A stretch of DNA of 54,487 nt. Origin: Chloroflexota bacterium. GTDB taxonomy: Bacteria > Chloroflexota > Anaerolineae > Anaerolineales > DRMV01. The notes under the pieces were generated by a model. It was not told where the DNA came from, ran no database searches, and saw nothing but the letters and a program-made list of their open reading frames with translations. The position numbers and the translations under genes are program-made. Shown here one piece after another: positions 45,186 to 53,045 of this stretch. The stretch's first letter is position 1; each line of letters starts with the position of its first letter. The stretch spans positions 1 to 54,487 of the forward strand of contig DRMV01000012.1 in NCBI GenBank assembly GCA_011322445.1, given 5' to 3'.

Positions 45186-46148
45186 TTACAAGTCGATCAG
45201 GTCGCCGCGCTGGTAGCCTTCCTCACCCAGGCGCATGCGCACGTAAGAAGCATAGCGTTCCGGGTGAATGCGGCCTTCCGCGACGGCCTGACGGATGGCG
45301 CAGCCGGGTTCGTGGATGTGGGTGCAGTCGCTGAACTGGCACAGGCGCACCAATTCGCGAAATTCGGGGAAATAGCCGTCGAGTTCTTCAGGTTCGATAT
45401 CCCACAGAGAAAGCGCTTTCAGCCCCGGTGTGTCGGCCACCCAGCCACCGCCCTCCAATGGGAACATTTGCCGCACCACGGTGGTGTGCCGGCCTTTGCC
45501 GGTGGCTTTGCTGATTTCCCGCACAGCCAGCCCCAGGCCGGGCTGCACCGCGTTCAACAGGCTGGATTTGCCCACCCCCGACGGCCCGGCAAACACCGAG
45601 ACCTTGCCCTGCAGGTGCTCGCGCAGGGCCTCGACCCCCAGACCGGTGGCCGCGGAGGTGTAGAGCACGGGGTAGCCGATGGTTTCGTAGTGGCCGAAGA
45701 GGGCTTTGGCTTTTTCCAGCCCTACCAGGTCGGCTTTGTTGGCTACGATGAGCGCGGGAATGTCTTGTTTTTCGCTGATGACGAGGAAACGGTCCAGCAT
45801 CCGCAGGCGGGGTTCGGGCTGGGCGCAGGCGAAGACGAACACGGCCTGGTCGGGGTTGGCGATGATGATTTGCTCATATTCGCCGCGCGGGGTGGGGGCC
45901 ATGCGGGAAAGTTTGCGGACGCGCGGTTCGATGGCTTCGATCAGGCCAGTGCCGTCGGGCAGGCGGCGGAAGCGCACCCAGTCGCCCACAGCGACCAGGT
46001 CGCCGCGCCTGGGGCCGCGTTTGAGCCTGCCCCGCAGGCGGCAGGTGATTTCTTCGCCGTCGTCGGTATGCACGGTGTAAAAGCCCGATTGCGAGCGGAT
46101 GACCAGCCCGCGGGGCAAAGCGTCGGGGGTGTTTTTGTCGTTGGGCAT
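45186..46148 (-). CDS. rsgA: Ribosome biogenesis GTPase RsgA
   Basis: 320 residues. RsgA is a circularly permuted GTPase that helps mature the 30S subunit. An N-terminal OB domain with VAVGDWVRFRR is followed by NKADL (G4), SAATG (G5), GPSGVGKSSLLNA (G1) and DTPG (G3), in permuted order. The C-terminal zinc knuckle CQFSDCTHIHEPGC is intact. It starts one base after the stop of the penicillin-binding protein gene. Confidence 0.96.
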   Translation of the reverse strand: MPNDKNTPDALPRGLVIRSQSGFYTVHTDDGEEITCRLRGRLKRGPRRGDLVAVGDWVRFRRLPDGTGLIEAIEPRVRKLSRMAPTPRGEYEQIIIANPDQAVFVFACAQPEPRLRMLDRFLVISEKQDIPALIVANKADLVGLEKAKALFGHYETIGYPVLYTSAATGLGVEALREHLQGKVSVFAGPSGVGKSSLLNAVQPGLGLAVREISKATGKGRHTTVVRQMFPLEGGGWVADTPGLKALSLWDIEPEELDGYFPEFRELVRLCQFSDCTHIHEPGCAIRQAVAEGRIHPERYASYVRMRLGEEGYQRGDLIDL

Positions 46149-46149
46149 T

Positions 46150-48354
46150 TCAGGGTTTGGGGGTCGCGGTGGGGGTGCCGGTGGTTTCAGGCGTGGGGGT
46201 GCGGGTCACGCCGATTTGCGATTCCCACGGGTAGAGCGCCCGCGGTTTGCCGTAGAAGTAGATTTCCACCACGCGGCGCAAAATGGGCGCGGCCACTTCT
46301 GAGCCTTCGCCGCCATATTCCACCACCACAGCCACGGCGATGTCGGGCTTGTCTTCCCGCTGGGCGTCGGTGTAGGCTACGAACCAGGCATGGGGTTTCC
46401 CTGCCGCGGTGCTGGCTGTGCCCGTTTTGCCGTATAGCGGAATGCCGAAATTGAGAAAGCGCCAGTAGGCTGTGCCGCGCGGGTTGGCGACTACCATTCG
46501 CATCCCTTTGCGGATGATAGCCAGGTTTTCGGGGCTGACCGGCAGGTGGCCGCGCACTTTGGGTTTGAACTGTTCGACGACCTGGCCGTCAGGGCCGACG
46601 ATTTTTTCCACCATTTGTGGCACGTAAAGCGTCCCACCGTTGCCCACTGCCGCGACATAGTCGGCTACCTGCAACGGGGTGACCAGCGTGGTGCCCTGCC
46701 CGATGGCCTGTTGCACGGCTTCCCGCTCGTTGGTGGGGTCGAGAATTTGCCCTGCCTCGTCGCCGATTTCGATGCCGGTGGGACTGCCCAGCCCAAAGCC
46801 GCGGGCCATTTGCGCCACGGCGTTGGGTTTGTAATGTTTGTAAAGGTCCAGCCCAATATGCCAGAAATAAGGGTTGCAGGAGCGCATCAGCCCTTCGGGC
46901 AGGTTGAGTTTGCCACTGGGGTGGAAGCCGTGGTCGTAAGTCCAGTCGTAGAGGGTCAGGCCGGGGATTTCTTTGAATTCGTAGCCGCAGTCGTAGATGG
47001 TGTCTTCCTGAAAGCGGCCACTTTCCAGCGCCGCGGCCATAGTAATGATTTTGAAAATTGAGCCTGGGGGGTAAAGGCCGTGCGTGGCGCGGTCCAACAT
47101 GGGTTTGGCCGGGCTGTTGAGTTGTTGCAGCAGCGCGCCGCTGTTGAAGTTGGCGGCCTCGAAGGCGTTGGGGTCGAAGCCGGGCGAGGAAACCAGCGCG
47201 AGCACCCGCCCTGTGTCGCGTTCTAGCACCACAATGGCCCCAACGAAGCCTTTCATGGCCTGTTGGGCTTGTAGTTGCAGGTCGCGGTCGATGGTGGTGT
47301 AAAGGGTGTCGGCCGGGCGCGGCGAGGCTTTGCCTAACGCCTGAACGATGTTGCCTTTGTCGTCCACCACGTAGAGCGTGCCGCCGTTTTTGCCCGCCAG
47401 GTAAGGCTCGCCCCAGCGTTCCAGCCCCATGCGCCCGATTTTCTGGTCGACGCGGTAGCCTTTGCGGCGATATTTTGCCAGTTCGTCGGGCTGCAGGGCG
47501 CTGATGTAGCCTACACCGTGGGGGGAAACCCCGCCGCCGTAGTACCACCGCCCGGTGTAGCGGCGCAGCACGATGCCTGAATAACCGACCAGTTGCTTGT
47601 AATATTTGTCGGCCACGTCGGCGGAAACTTCGGCAATGGGCACATAGCCGCCCGGCGGGGGAGATTCGTAAGCCGCACGCAGGTAGGCGGGGCGGATGCC
47701 GGTGACGCGCCAGAGCAGGCTGAAAAGGCTGTTTTCCTGTTCCGGGTCCACTTGCCCAGCCATCAGGCCGATGGACATGGCCTCGGTTTGGGTGGCAATG
47801 ACCTTGTCGTTGCGGTCGAAGATTTCCCCGCGGGCAGGCACTTGCAGGTCCAGGGCAAGGCGCTTGCCGCCGTGCAGTTCGGGAAGGATGAGCGCCTCAT
47901 CCCACTGCACGCGCCAGATGCCCTTTTCGAGGCTGAGGTGCATGACGGTGTCGCGGGTGATGTCGCCCACCACCGCGCTGTGCAGCGTGACAGTGTAAGC
48001 CACCTGGGCGCTGCGGGGCGCCAGCAGCGAAGAGCGAATGCGGAAATCCACGCTTTGCAGTGCGGCGTTTTCCGCAATGTCTTTGTAATAGGCGGCGAAG
48101 TCGTCTTTGCTAATGGCGTCCTGGCTGACGGAAGTCAGCAGGTGATACATGCTGGTGTAGTCATCTTGCTGCCAGGCGCGCAGGTAGGCTTCGGCCACGA
48201 CTTGCGGGTCGGGCACGTGGGTGGTGGCGATGAAGGGGGAAGGCAGCGCCGTGGGCCCCGACGGCGTGCCGGTGCCCGGCGGCGTACAGGCCACCAGAAG
48301 CACTGCTGCAAGCAAAAAGAGCGACAACGCAGAAAGGAACCGAAAGCGGGACAT
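46150..48354 (-). CDS. PBP2a/MecA-type penicillin-binding transpeptidase
   Basis: 734 residues; ATG at 48354 has GGAG five bases upstream. A lipobox LLVAC lies at the N-terminus, so it may be a lipoprotein rather than a helix-anchored enzyme. Residues about 45-160 form an NTF2-like domain (VAEAYLRAWQQDDYTSMYHLL) as in MecA. The dimerisation domain has RGEIFDRNDKVIA. The transpeptidase has PPGSIFK (catalytic Ser-x-x-Lys), RSCN (SxN) and YGKTGTAS (KTG). It should crosslink peptidoglycan. The tail is Thr/Pro rich. No rodA or ftsW partner is in the window. Confidence 0.92.
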   Translation of the reverse strand: MSRFRFLSALSLFLLAAVLLVACTPPGTGTPSGPTALPSPFIATTHVPDPQVVAEAYLRAWQQDDYTSMYHLLTSVSQDAISKDDFAAYYKDIAENAALQSVDFRIRSSLLAPRSAQVAYTVTLHSAVVGDITRDTVMHLSLEKGIWRVQWDEALILPELHGGKRLALDLQVPARGEIFDRNDKVIATQTEAMSIGLMAGQVDPEQENSLFSLLWRVTGIRPAYLRAAYESPPPGGYVPIAEVSADVADKYYKQLVGYSGIVLRRYTGRWYYGGGVSPHGVGYISALQPDELAKYRRKGYRVDQKIGRMGLERWGEPYLAGKNGGTLYVVDDKGNIVQALGKASPRPADTLYTTIDRDLQLQAQQAMKGFVGAIVVLERDTGRVLALVSSPGFDPNAFEAANFNSGALLQQLNSPAKPMLDRATHGLYPPGSIFKIITMAAALESGRFQEDTIYDCGYEFKEIPGLTLYDWTYDHGFHPSGKLNLPEGLMRSCNPYFWHIGLDLYKHYKPNAVAQMARGFGLGSPTGIEIGDEAGQILDPTNEREAVQQAIGQGTTLVTPLQVADYVAAVGNGGTLYVPQMVEKIVGPDGQVVEQFKPKVRGHLPVSPENLAIIRKGMRMVVANPRGTAYWRFLNFGIPLYGKTGTASTAAGKPHAWFVAYTDAQREDKPDIAVAVVVEYGGEGSEVAAPILRRVVEIYFYGKPRALYPWESQIGVTRTPTPETTGTPTATPKP

Positions 48355-48390
48355 AGGCACTCCAGCCGCGGGAGGGCATTTTTGCGGTTT

Positions 48391-49200
48391 TCAGGGGCCT
48401 GCATTGCCGAAGGTTTGGCCGCAGGCAGGGAACGCACCTTCACAATTGTACCCCAAAGCCGCGGTGCAGCGGGCGGGAGTGTTTTCCGCGGGGGAAGCCC
48501 CTAACGCGCGCAACATGCAGGCCAACGTGCACAGCGGCAGGCCAACGACGTTGGCATAGCAGCCCTCAATACGCACCACGGGCGAAAAACCGCGGTTTTG
48601 AATGGCATACGCGCCGGCTTTGTCCATCGGGTCGCCGCTGGCGACGTAAGCGGCGATTTCTTCGTCGGTGAACGCGCGCATGAACACCGCGGTGCGCTCC
48701 ACCGCGGTTTCCAGGCGGCCCGTGGCCGCGTCCAGCACGGCCACGCCGGTGAGCACCGCGTGCTCACGCCCGCGCAGGCGGCGCAGCATGGCCGCGGCCT
48801 CGGCTTCGTCGGCGGGCTTGCCCAAAATCTCGTCGCCGTCCACCACCGCGGTATCGGCGGCGACGACCCAGCGCATCGCCCCTCGCCCTCTGGGAGAGGG
48901 GGTGGGGGTGAGGGCATTCTGTGATGAGGTTGGTGGTTCTGCCGACGCGGTGCGCTGCCTTTCGCTCCCACGTCCTTCGACTTTGGGCGTCGCTGCGCTC
49001 CGCCCTCCGCTCAGGACGTGGGTGAGCGCGCGCACTTTAGCCGCGGCCAGGCGGCGCACATAGACTGCAGGGGCTTCGTGGGGCAGCGGGGTTTCGTCTA
49101 TATTCGCGGACGCGGCCTGCACCGGCAGGCCCAGCAGTTTGATCAGTTCCCGCCGCCGCGGCGATTGGGAAGCCAGCAAAATGCCTTCCGCAATGCTCAT
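48391..49200 (-). CDS. maf: Maf nucleoside-triphosphate pyrophosphatase with repeat-derived insert
   Basis: 269 residues, longer than the usual 190-210. Maf removes pyrophosphate from nucleoside triphosphates such as dTTP, UTP or modified forms. [36 protein letters not shown] and [12 protein letters not shown] are intact. Between the KVRALT helix and MRWVVAADT is an insert of about 48 residues (61-108) encoded by two intergenic-type repeats, giving the peptide pieces [17 protein letters not shown] and [11 protein letters not shown]. The frame is unbroken. A Cys-containing C-terminal tail follows the fold. Start overlaps the preceding gene's stop (ATGA). Confidence 0.9.
   Translation of the reverse strand: MSIAEGILLASQSPRRRELIKLLGLPVQAASANIDETPLPHEAPAVYVRRLAAAKVRALTHVLSGGRSAATPKVEGRGSERQRTASAEPPTSSQNALTPTPSPRGRGAMRWVVAADTAVVDGDEILGKPADEAEAAAMLRRLRGREHAVLTGVAVLDAATGRLETAVERTAVFMRAFTDEEIAAYVASGDPMDKAGAYAIQNRGFSPVVRIEGCYANVVGLPLCTLACMLRALGASPAENTPARCTAALGYNCEGAFPACGQTFGNAGP
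48877..48916. repeat. Intragenic CCCTCTCC-type repeat inside maf (family 5)
   Basis: A GC-rich repeat with the core CCCTCTGGGAGAGGG and flanking C and G runs. On the maf strand it codes [13 protein letters not shown]. It lies where normal Maf proteins have only a short loop. Confidence 0.65.
48967..49022. repeat. Intragenic CGTCCTGAGCGG palindrome inside maf (family 4)
   Basis: Outer arms CCCACGTCC and GGACGTGGG enclose CTTCGACTT...CCGCTCAGGACG. The same unit occurs outside genes at 50544-50591 and 50721-50770. On the maf strand it encodes [19 protein letters not shown]. Confidence 0.75.
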
Positions 49201-50489
49201 GCCGCATCCTCCAGCAGCAGCCGCGCCGCTCGCCGCCCGATTTCCACCGCAAAGTTGGTGCCCCTATCCCACGGGTACACCTGATACATGCTCGCGAGGT
49301 AAAGCCCCCGCACCGGGGTGCGGATGGCCGGAATGTTGCGGCTGTGGTTCACCAGCGGCACCGGCTGGGCATAGCGGGTGCGGTAAAGCCACGCGCCTTC
49401 CACCCACTCTTCGCGGAAATCGGGGTTGATGCGCTTCAGCGCGGGCAGGTAAATCGCCAGCAGTTCCTCTTTGCTGAGGCCAAAATACTCGTGGTCGGGC
49501 GGCAGGTAATCGCCCACGTAGGCAATGTGCGCCCCGCCGAAGTTTTCCGGCGGCACGAAGTTAGTGTGGTCCACCAAAATCAGGAAGGGGAAGCCTGCCT
49601 GCTTGGGGATGTTGTACCAGTAGTACCCCTCGCGGGAAAGCGGGTGCTTGAGCGCGAGGGCAATCGCCAGCGCGCCCATGTTCTTCAGGCCGCGAATGCC
49701 GGCGAGGTAATCTTCGGGCAGGTCGGGTGCGAGGTCGGCGAAGATGCGGGGCGGCATGGCGGCCAGTACGCGATCATAGGTTTCGGGTGCGCGGCCTTCG
49801 GCTTCTACCTGGAAGCCGCCCGCGACGGCCTGCACGCGACGGACGCGGGCTTCGTAGTGGAAAACCGCCCCGCGGGCTTCCAGTTGGGCGGCGAAATCAT
49901 CGGCGAAGGCCTGGAAGCCGCCCTCGTAGGTGCCCAGGCGCGGCGTGCGGGCATGAATGCGCGCCCAGAACCACGCCATATTGACTTCCTGATAGTAGGG
50001 GCCGAACTTGCCGATGAGCAGCGGCTCCCACAGGGCGCGGTAAGCGCGCTCGCCCAAGGCGCGGCGCAGCCATTCGTGCGCGGTGTGGCGTTCCAGCGGC
50101 TTCCAGAAGGGCGTGAGGCGCAAATACACGCCCACCAGCCCGAAGCGGATTTTGTCGGGCCAGCTCAGGCCGGGGTAGGCGAGCACCGCGAGGGCGGAAT
50201 CAAAGGGGTAGAATTTGCCCTGGTGGTACACCACCGTGGTGGGGCGGGGAAAACGCACCTTGCTTTCCAGGCCGAGTTCCTTGATCAGGCCAAGGACGTG
50301 CCTGTCAGAAGCGAACCAGTGATGGTAGAAATATTCCAGGCTCCACTGCCAGCCGGGCTGGCGGAAGCCGGAAGCCAGGCCGCCGGGTTTGTCCGCGGCT
50401 TCGTAGATGGTGACGTCGTGGCCGGCTTTCAGCAGGTCGTGAGCGGCGCTCAGCCCGGCAAAGCCGGCACCTAAGATGGCGATACGCAT
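49197..50489 (-). CDS. NAD(P)/FAD-dependent amine-oxidase-like protein
   Basis: 430 residues. The N-terminus [18 protein letters not shown] is a dinucleotide-binding Rossmann motif, followed by [13 protein letters not shown]. The C-terminal [20 protein letters not shown] is the second FAD-contacting region of the protoporphyrinogen oxidase/amine oxidase superfamily. Members act on porphyrinogens, carotenoids or sugar intermediates such as UDP-galactopyranose; nothing in the sequence decides the substrate. Neighbour maf overlaps by ATGA, and no haem genes are present. Confidence 0.85.
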   Translation of the reverse strand: MRIAILGAGFAGLSAAHDLLKAGHDVTIYEAADKPGGLASGFRQPGWQWSLEYFYHHWFASDRHVLGLIKELGLESKVRFPRPTTVVYHQGKFYPFDSALAVLAYPGLSWPDKIRFGLVGVYLRLTPFWKPLERHTAHEWLRRALGERAYRALWEPLLIGKFGPYYQEVNMAWFWARIHARTPRLGTYEGGFQAFADDFAAQLEARGAVFHYEARVRRVQAVAGGFQVEAEGRAPETYDRVLAAMPPRIFADLAPDLPEDYLAGIRGLKNMGALAIALALKHPLSREGYYWYNIPKQAGFPFLILVDHTNFVPPENFGGAHIAYVGDYLPPDHEYFGLSKEELLAIYLPALKRINPDFREEWVEGAWLYRTRYAQPVPLVNHSRNIPAIRTPVRGLYLASMYQVYPWDRGTNFAVEIGRRAARLLLEDAA

Positions 50490-50526
50490 GGGGTAGTCCT
50501 GTAGTTGGGGTAGTCAGTTAGTCAGG
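50490..50526. repeat. Short GACTACCCC/CTAACTGAC direct repeats before the start at 50489
   Basis: On the minus strand the leader reads repeated CTGACTAACTGACTACCCC-like units ending in GGACTACCCC before the ATG. It resembles the leader at 19862-19929. Confidence 0.35.
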
Positions 50527-50543
50527 GTGGTCGTTTGGTCGGG

Positions 50544-50591
50544 CGTCCTGAGCGGAGGGCGGAGCGCATCGACGCCCGAAGTCGAAGGACG
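50544..50591. repeat. CGTCCTGAGCGG palindrome (family 4), copy
   Basis: CGTCCTGAGCGG...GTCGAAGGACG, 48 bp, with inner GGGCGGAGCGCATCGACGCCC. Extragenic counterpart of the unit inside maf. Confidence 0.65.
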
Positions 50592-50628
50592 AGATGGCAG
50601 AAAATGGAGCGGAACGGCACGCGACGTG

Positions 50629-50700
50629 CTTCGACTGTGCTCAGCACAGGCGCTTCGGCTGCGCTCAACATATGCGCTTCGACTTCGCTCCCGTTGGTCA
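50629..50700. repeat. Tandem 24-bp repeat array, three units
   Basis: Units begin CTTCGACTGTGCTCA, CTTCGGCTGCGCTCA and CTTCGACTTCGCTC, spaced 24 bp apart. They extend the core of the flanking palindromes. The gap 50490-50779 holds only repeats. Confidence 0.55.
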
Positions 50701-50720
50701 CTCCGCTCAGCGCGTTTCCA

Positions 50721-50770
50721 CGTCCTGAGCGGAGGTGCGAGCTGCAGGCGAGCACCGAAGTCGAAGGACG
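50721..50770. repeat. CGTCCTGAGCGG palindrome (family 4), copy
   Basis: CGTCCTGAGCGG...GTCGAAGGACG with inner GGTGCGAGC/GCGAGCACC, 50 bp, ending just beyond the methyltransferase stop. The ends are the same as in the other copies while the inner stem differs. Confidence 0.65.
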
Positions 50771-50779
50771 GTGCACGCC

Positions 50780-51559
50780 TCACCGCCTGAAAAAGTGCCA
50801 GACGAAGCGGCGGGGGTCGGGGCGGGGGCGGTGCAGGTCGCCGAAGGCCGCGCGAGCCGCGGCGCGCAGTTCAGCCACGATGGCGGCGTGCTCGTCGTCG
50901 GGCAGGCCCCAGTAGGGCGTGAACTGGCGGGTGCTTACGCTTTCCAGCACGTCCGCTGGCACCACGGTTTTCTGCCAGCGCGCGGCTTCTACCGTGTGGG
51001 GTGTGCCCCAGCGCGCGGCCAGCGCGGCCACGATTTCGGGGTAATCGCGCCACATGGGCGCGTGCAGATCGTGGCCGCGGGCGGCCAATGCCTGCCGCCA
51101 CGCGTGCAGCGTCCAGCCGATGGGCGCGGCGGGGTCGTGGTCAATGTAACCTAAGGCAAACGAGCCGCCCTGGGCAAGCACCCGTCGGATTTCGCCCAGC
51201 GCGGCGGGCAGGTCGGCCACCAGGTGCAGGGTGTGCACGCTGAACACCGCGGGGAATGCGGCATTGCGGAACGGCAGGTGCATCGCGTCGGTCAGCACCG
51301 GCTGCGGAAAAGCCGCGCCCGCAGGCCGTTTGGCGCGCAGGTGGGCGAGCATTTCCGGCGAGAGGTCAGCAGCCACGACCCAGAAACCGCGCGCGGCCAG
51401 CGGCAGGGCGAGGCGTCCGCTGCCCGCGCCCACATCCAGCACCCGCGCACCCTCGGGCAGGCGCGCGGCCAGCGCCGCCACGATGGCTTCCTGCACGCCG
51501 GGCGGCAGGCTGCGGCTTTGGTCGTAGTGCCGGGGATCGCCGTGAAAGGCAGTATCCAC
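50780..51559 (-). CDS. Class I SAM-dependent methyltransferase
   Basis: 259 residues; GTG start follows AGGAG by eight bases and begins VDTAFHGDPRHYDQSRSLPP. A longer in-frame version to 51697 would run through pssA. Motif I is VLDVGAGSGRLALPLA, with Asp in VVAADLSPEML. It resembles UbiE/Methyltransf_11 proteins. It lies 34 bp after the pssA stop, so it may methylate phosphatidylethanolamine or a related lipid, but substrate motifs are lacking. Confidence 0.82.
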   Translation of the reverse strand: MDTAFHGDPRHYDQSRSLPPGVQEAIVAALAARLPEGARVLDVGAGSGRLALPLAARGFWVVAADLSPEMLAHLRAKRPAGAAFPQPVLTDAMHLPFRNAAFPAVFSVHTLHLVADLPAALGEIRRVLAQGGSFALGYIDHDPAAPIGWTLHAWRQALAARGHDLHAPMWRDYPEIVAALAARWGTPHTVEAARWQKTVVPADVLESVSTRQFTPYWGLPDDEHAAIVAELRAAARAAFGDLHRPRPDPRRFVWHFFRR

Positions 51560-51593
51560 CCTGGGTGCTCCTGGGGTTGCAAGGACGGTGGGG

Positions 51594-52370
51594 TCAGGGC
51601 TCCGACGAGGGTTTGGGGGCTTCGTCGGGAGACTGCTGAGCGGCCTGCTTGCGTCGGCGTGGCCGTAGCAGCCACAGCACCGGCCCCGAAAAGGCATAGA
51701 CGAGGAACATCAACGGCAGCACCAGCGTGGGCTCGGCCGCAATGGCCGCGAAGCCCACCGCGATGCCTGCCGTGGCATAGAAGGCTTGCTTGCGGTTGAG
51801 CCGCACGGTTTTGAAACTGTAATAGGGCAGGGTGCTCACCATCAGGAAAGCCAGCAGCGGCACCGCGATGAAAAACAGGGTCGCGCGGGTTTGCTCATCC
51901 AGGGCATAGCGGGTGGAAAGCAACACCAGCCCGCCGAGGGTGCCCGAGGCCGTGGGCGTGGAAAGCCCCTGGAAATAGGTGTTGGCTTTCCCGGGTCTGG
52001 TGGTGGTGTTGTAGCGCCCCAGCCGCAGCGCGGCGCCGGCAGCGAACAGGAAGGCGACGATCCAACCATAGCGGTCGTAGCGTTGCAGGGCATAGAGGTA
52101 AGCCAAAGTGGCGGGAGCGACGCCGAAAGAGAGCGAGTCGGCGAGCGAGTCGTATTCCACCCCGAAGTCGCTGGAAGAGCCGGTCAGTCGGGCGAGGGGG
52201 CCGTCCACGAAATCGAACAGCATGGCGACATAAATCAGCGCCGCAGCGCGGGTATAGTGGCCGCCGATGCCCGAGACCAGCGAAGCAAAGCCGAGAAAGA
52301 GGTTGCCGGTGGTGAACAGGCTGGGCAGCAAAGAAATGCCCTGCCGACGGCGCGCAGCACGTTTGGGCAT
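51594..52370 (-). CDS. pssA: CDP-diacylglycerol-serine O-phosphatidyltransferase
   Basis: 258 residues with about eight membrane helices. The CDP-alcohol transferase signature is complete: DGPLAR then G and two Asp in SSSDFGVEYDSLAD, giving the DGx2ARx8Gx3Dx3D pattern. It makes phosphatidylserine, which the preceding gene product decarboxylates. It begins 3 bp after psd. The first residues are basic, as usual for the cytoplasmic end. Confidence 0.92.
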   Translation of the reverse strand: MPKRAARRRQGISLLPSLFTTGNLFLGFASLVSGIGGHYTRAAALIYVAMLFDFVDGPLARLTGSSSDFGVEYDSLADSLSFGVAPATLAYLYALQRYDRYGWIVAFLFAAGAALRLGRYNTTTRPGKANTYFQGLSTPTASGTLGGLVLLSTRYALDEQTRATLFFIAVPLLAFLMVSTLPYYSFKTVRLNRKQAFYATAGIAVGFAAIAAEPTLVLPLMFLVYAFSGPVLWLLRPRRRKQAAQQSPDEAPKPSSEP

Positions 52371-52373
52371 GGT

Positions 52374-53009
52374 TTACTCCCGAGGCAGGAAGGCAAGTGG
52401 AGTTTCGCCAGCGCGGACCTTGTGGCCGAGCGCGACCAGGGGTTCGGCTTCCAGCGGCAGATAAACTTCCACGCGTGAACCGAAGCGAATCATCCCCAGG
52501 CGCTCGCCGCGCTGGAAGGTTTCCCCTGCGGCGATGAACGGCACAGTACGGCGGGCGATGGCGCCCGCGACCTGCACCATCAGCACCCGCTTACCGTCAT
52601 CGCGCAGCAGGTAGTAGTAGCGGCGCTCGTTGCGGGTGATGGCTTCGGCTTCGTAGGCGCGCAGGAAAGCGCCCGGCCGGTGTTCGATGGCTTCCAGCGT
52701 GCCGGTGACCGGGGCGCGGTTGACATGCACGTCGAGCACGCTCATGAAGATGCCAACTTGCCAGGCTTCCCCTTTCAGCCAGCGGGGCTCGAAGGTGCGC
52801 TTGAGCACGATGACCGTACCATCGGCGGGGGAAACCACGAGGTCGCGCGGCGCTGGGGGCCTGCGGTCGGGGTCGCGGAAGAAATAGGCCACCCCCGCAG
52901 CCGCGAGTGCACTGGCCGCTGCCGTCTTGCGGAAGCCCAGCAGCCCTAAAGCCGCAGCCAGGGCGGTGGGGGCCAAAATGAACGGCGTGCCTTCTCGGTT
53001 GATGCGCAT
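52374..53009 (-). CDS. psd: Phosphatidylserine decarboxylase proenzyme, short type
   Basis: 211 residues, the size of the short archaeal/Gram-positive-like form. It converts phosphatidylserine to phosphatidylethanolamine with a pyruvoyl group formed by self-cleavage at Gly-Ser. The cleavage motif appears as RFGSRVEVYLP near residue 180. VSPADGTV, FMSVLDVHVNRAPVTG and the membrane segment near the N-terminus are as expected. The leading SD is not strong. Operon with pssA. Confidence 0.93.
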   Translation of the reverse strand: MRINREGTPFILAPTALAAALGLLGFRKTAAASALAAAGVAYFFRDPDRRPPAPRDLVVSPADGTVIVLKRTFEPRWLKGEAWQVGIFMSVLDVHVNRAPVTGTLEAIEHRPGAFLRAYEAEAITRNERRYYYLLRDDGKRVLMVQVAGAIARRTVPFIAAGETFQRGERLGMIRFGSRVEVYLPLEAEPLVALGHKVRAGETPLAFLPRE

Positions 53010-53045
53010 GGGGTTTTCTCCTCAGAAGCAAGGGGACAGGCGAAG

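Noticed and set aside
48877-49022. maf treated as a broken pseudogene
   Set aside because: The frame is open and all Maf motifs flank the insert, so a functional protein is more likely.
50629-50700. CRISPR array
   Set aside because: Three diverged 24-bp units without spacers.
50527-50790. Small open frame over family 4 repeats
   Set aside because: Encodes only repeat-derived peptide and has no SD; the same peptide appears inside maf because the repeat does.
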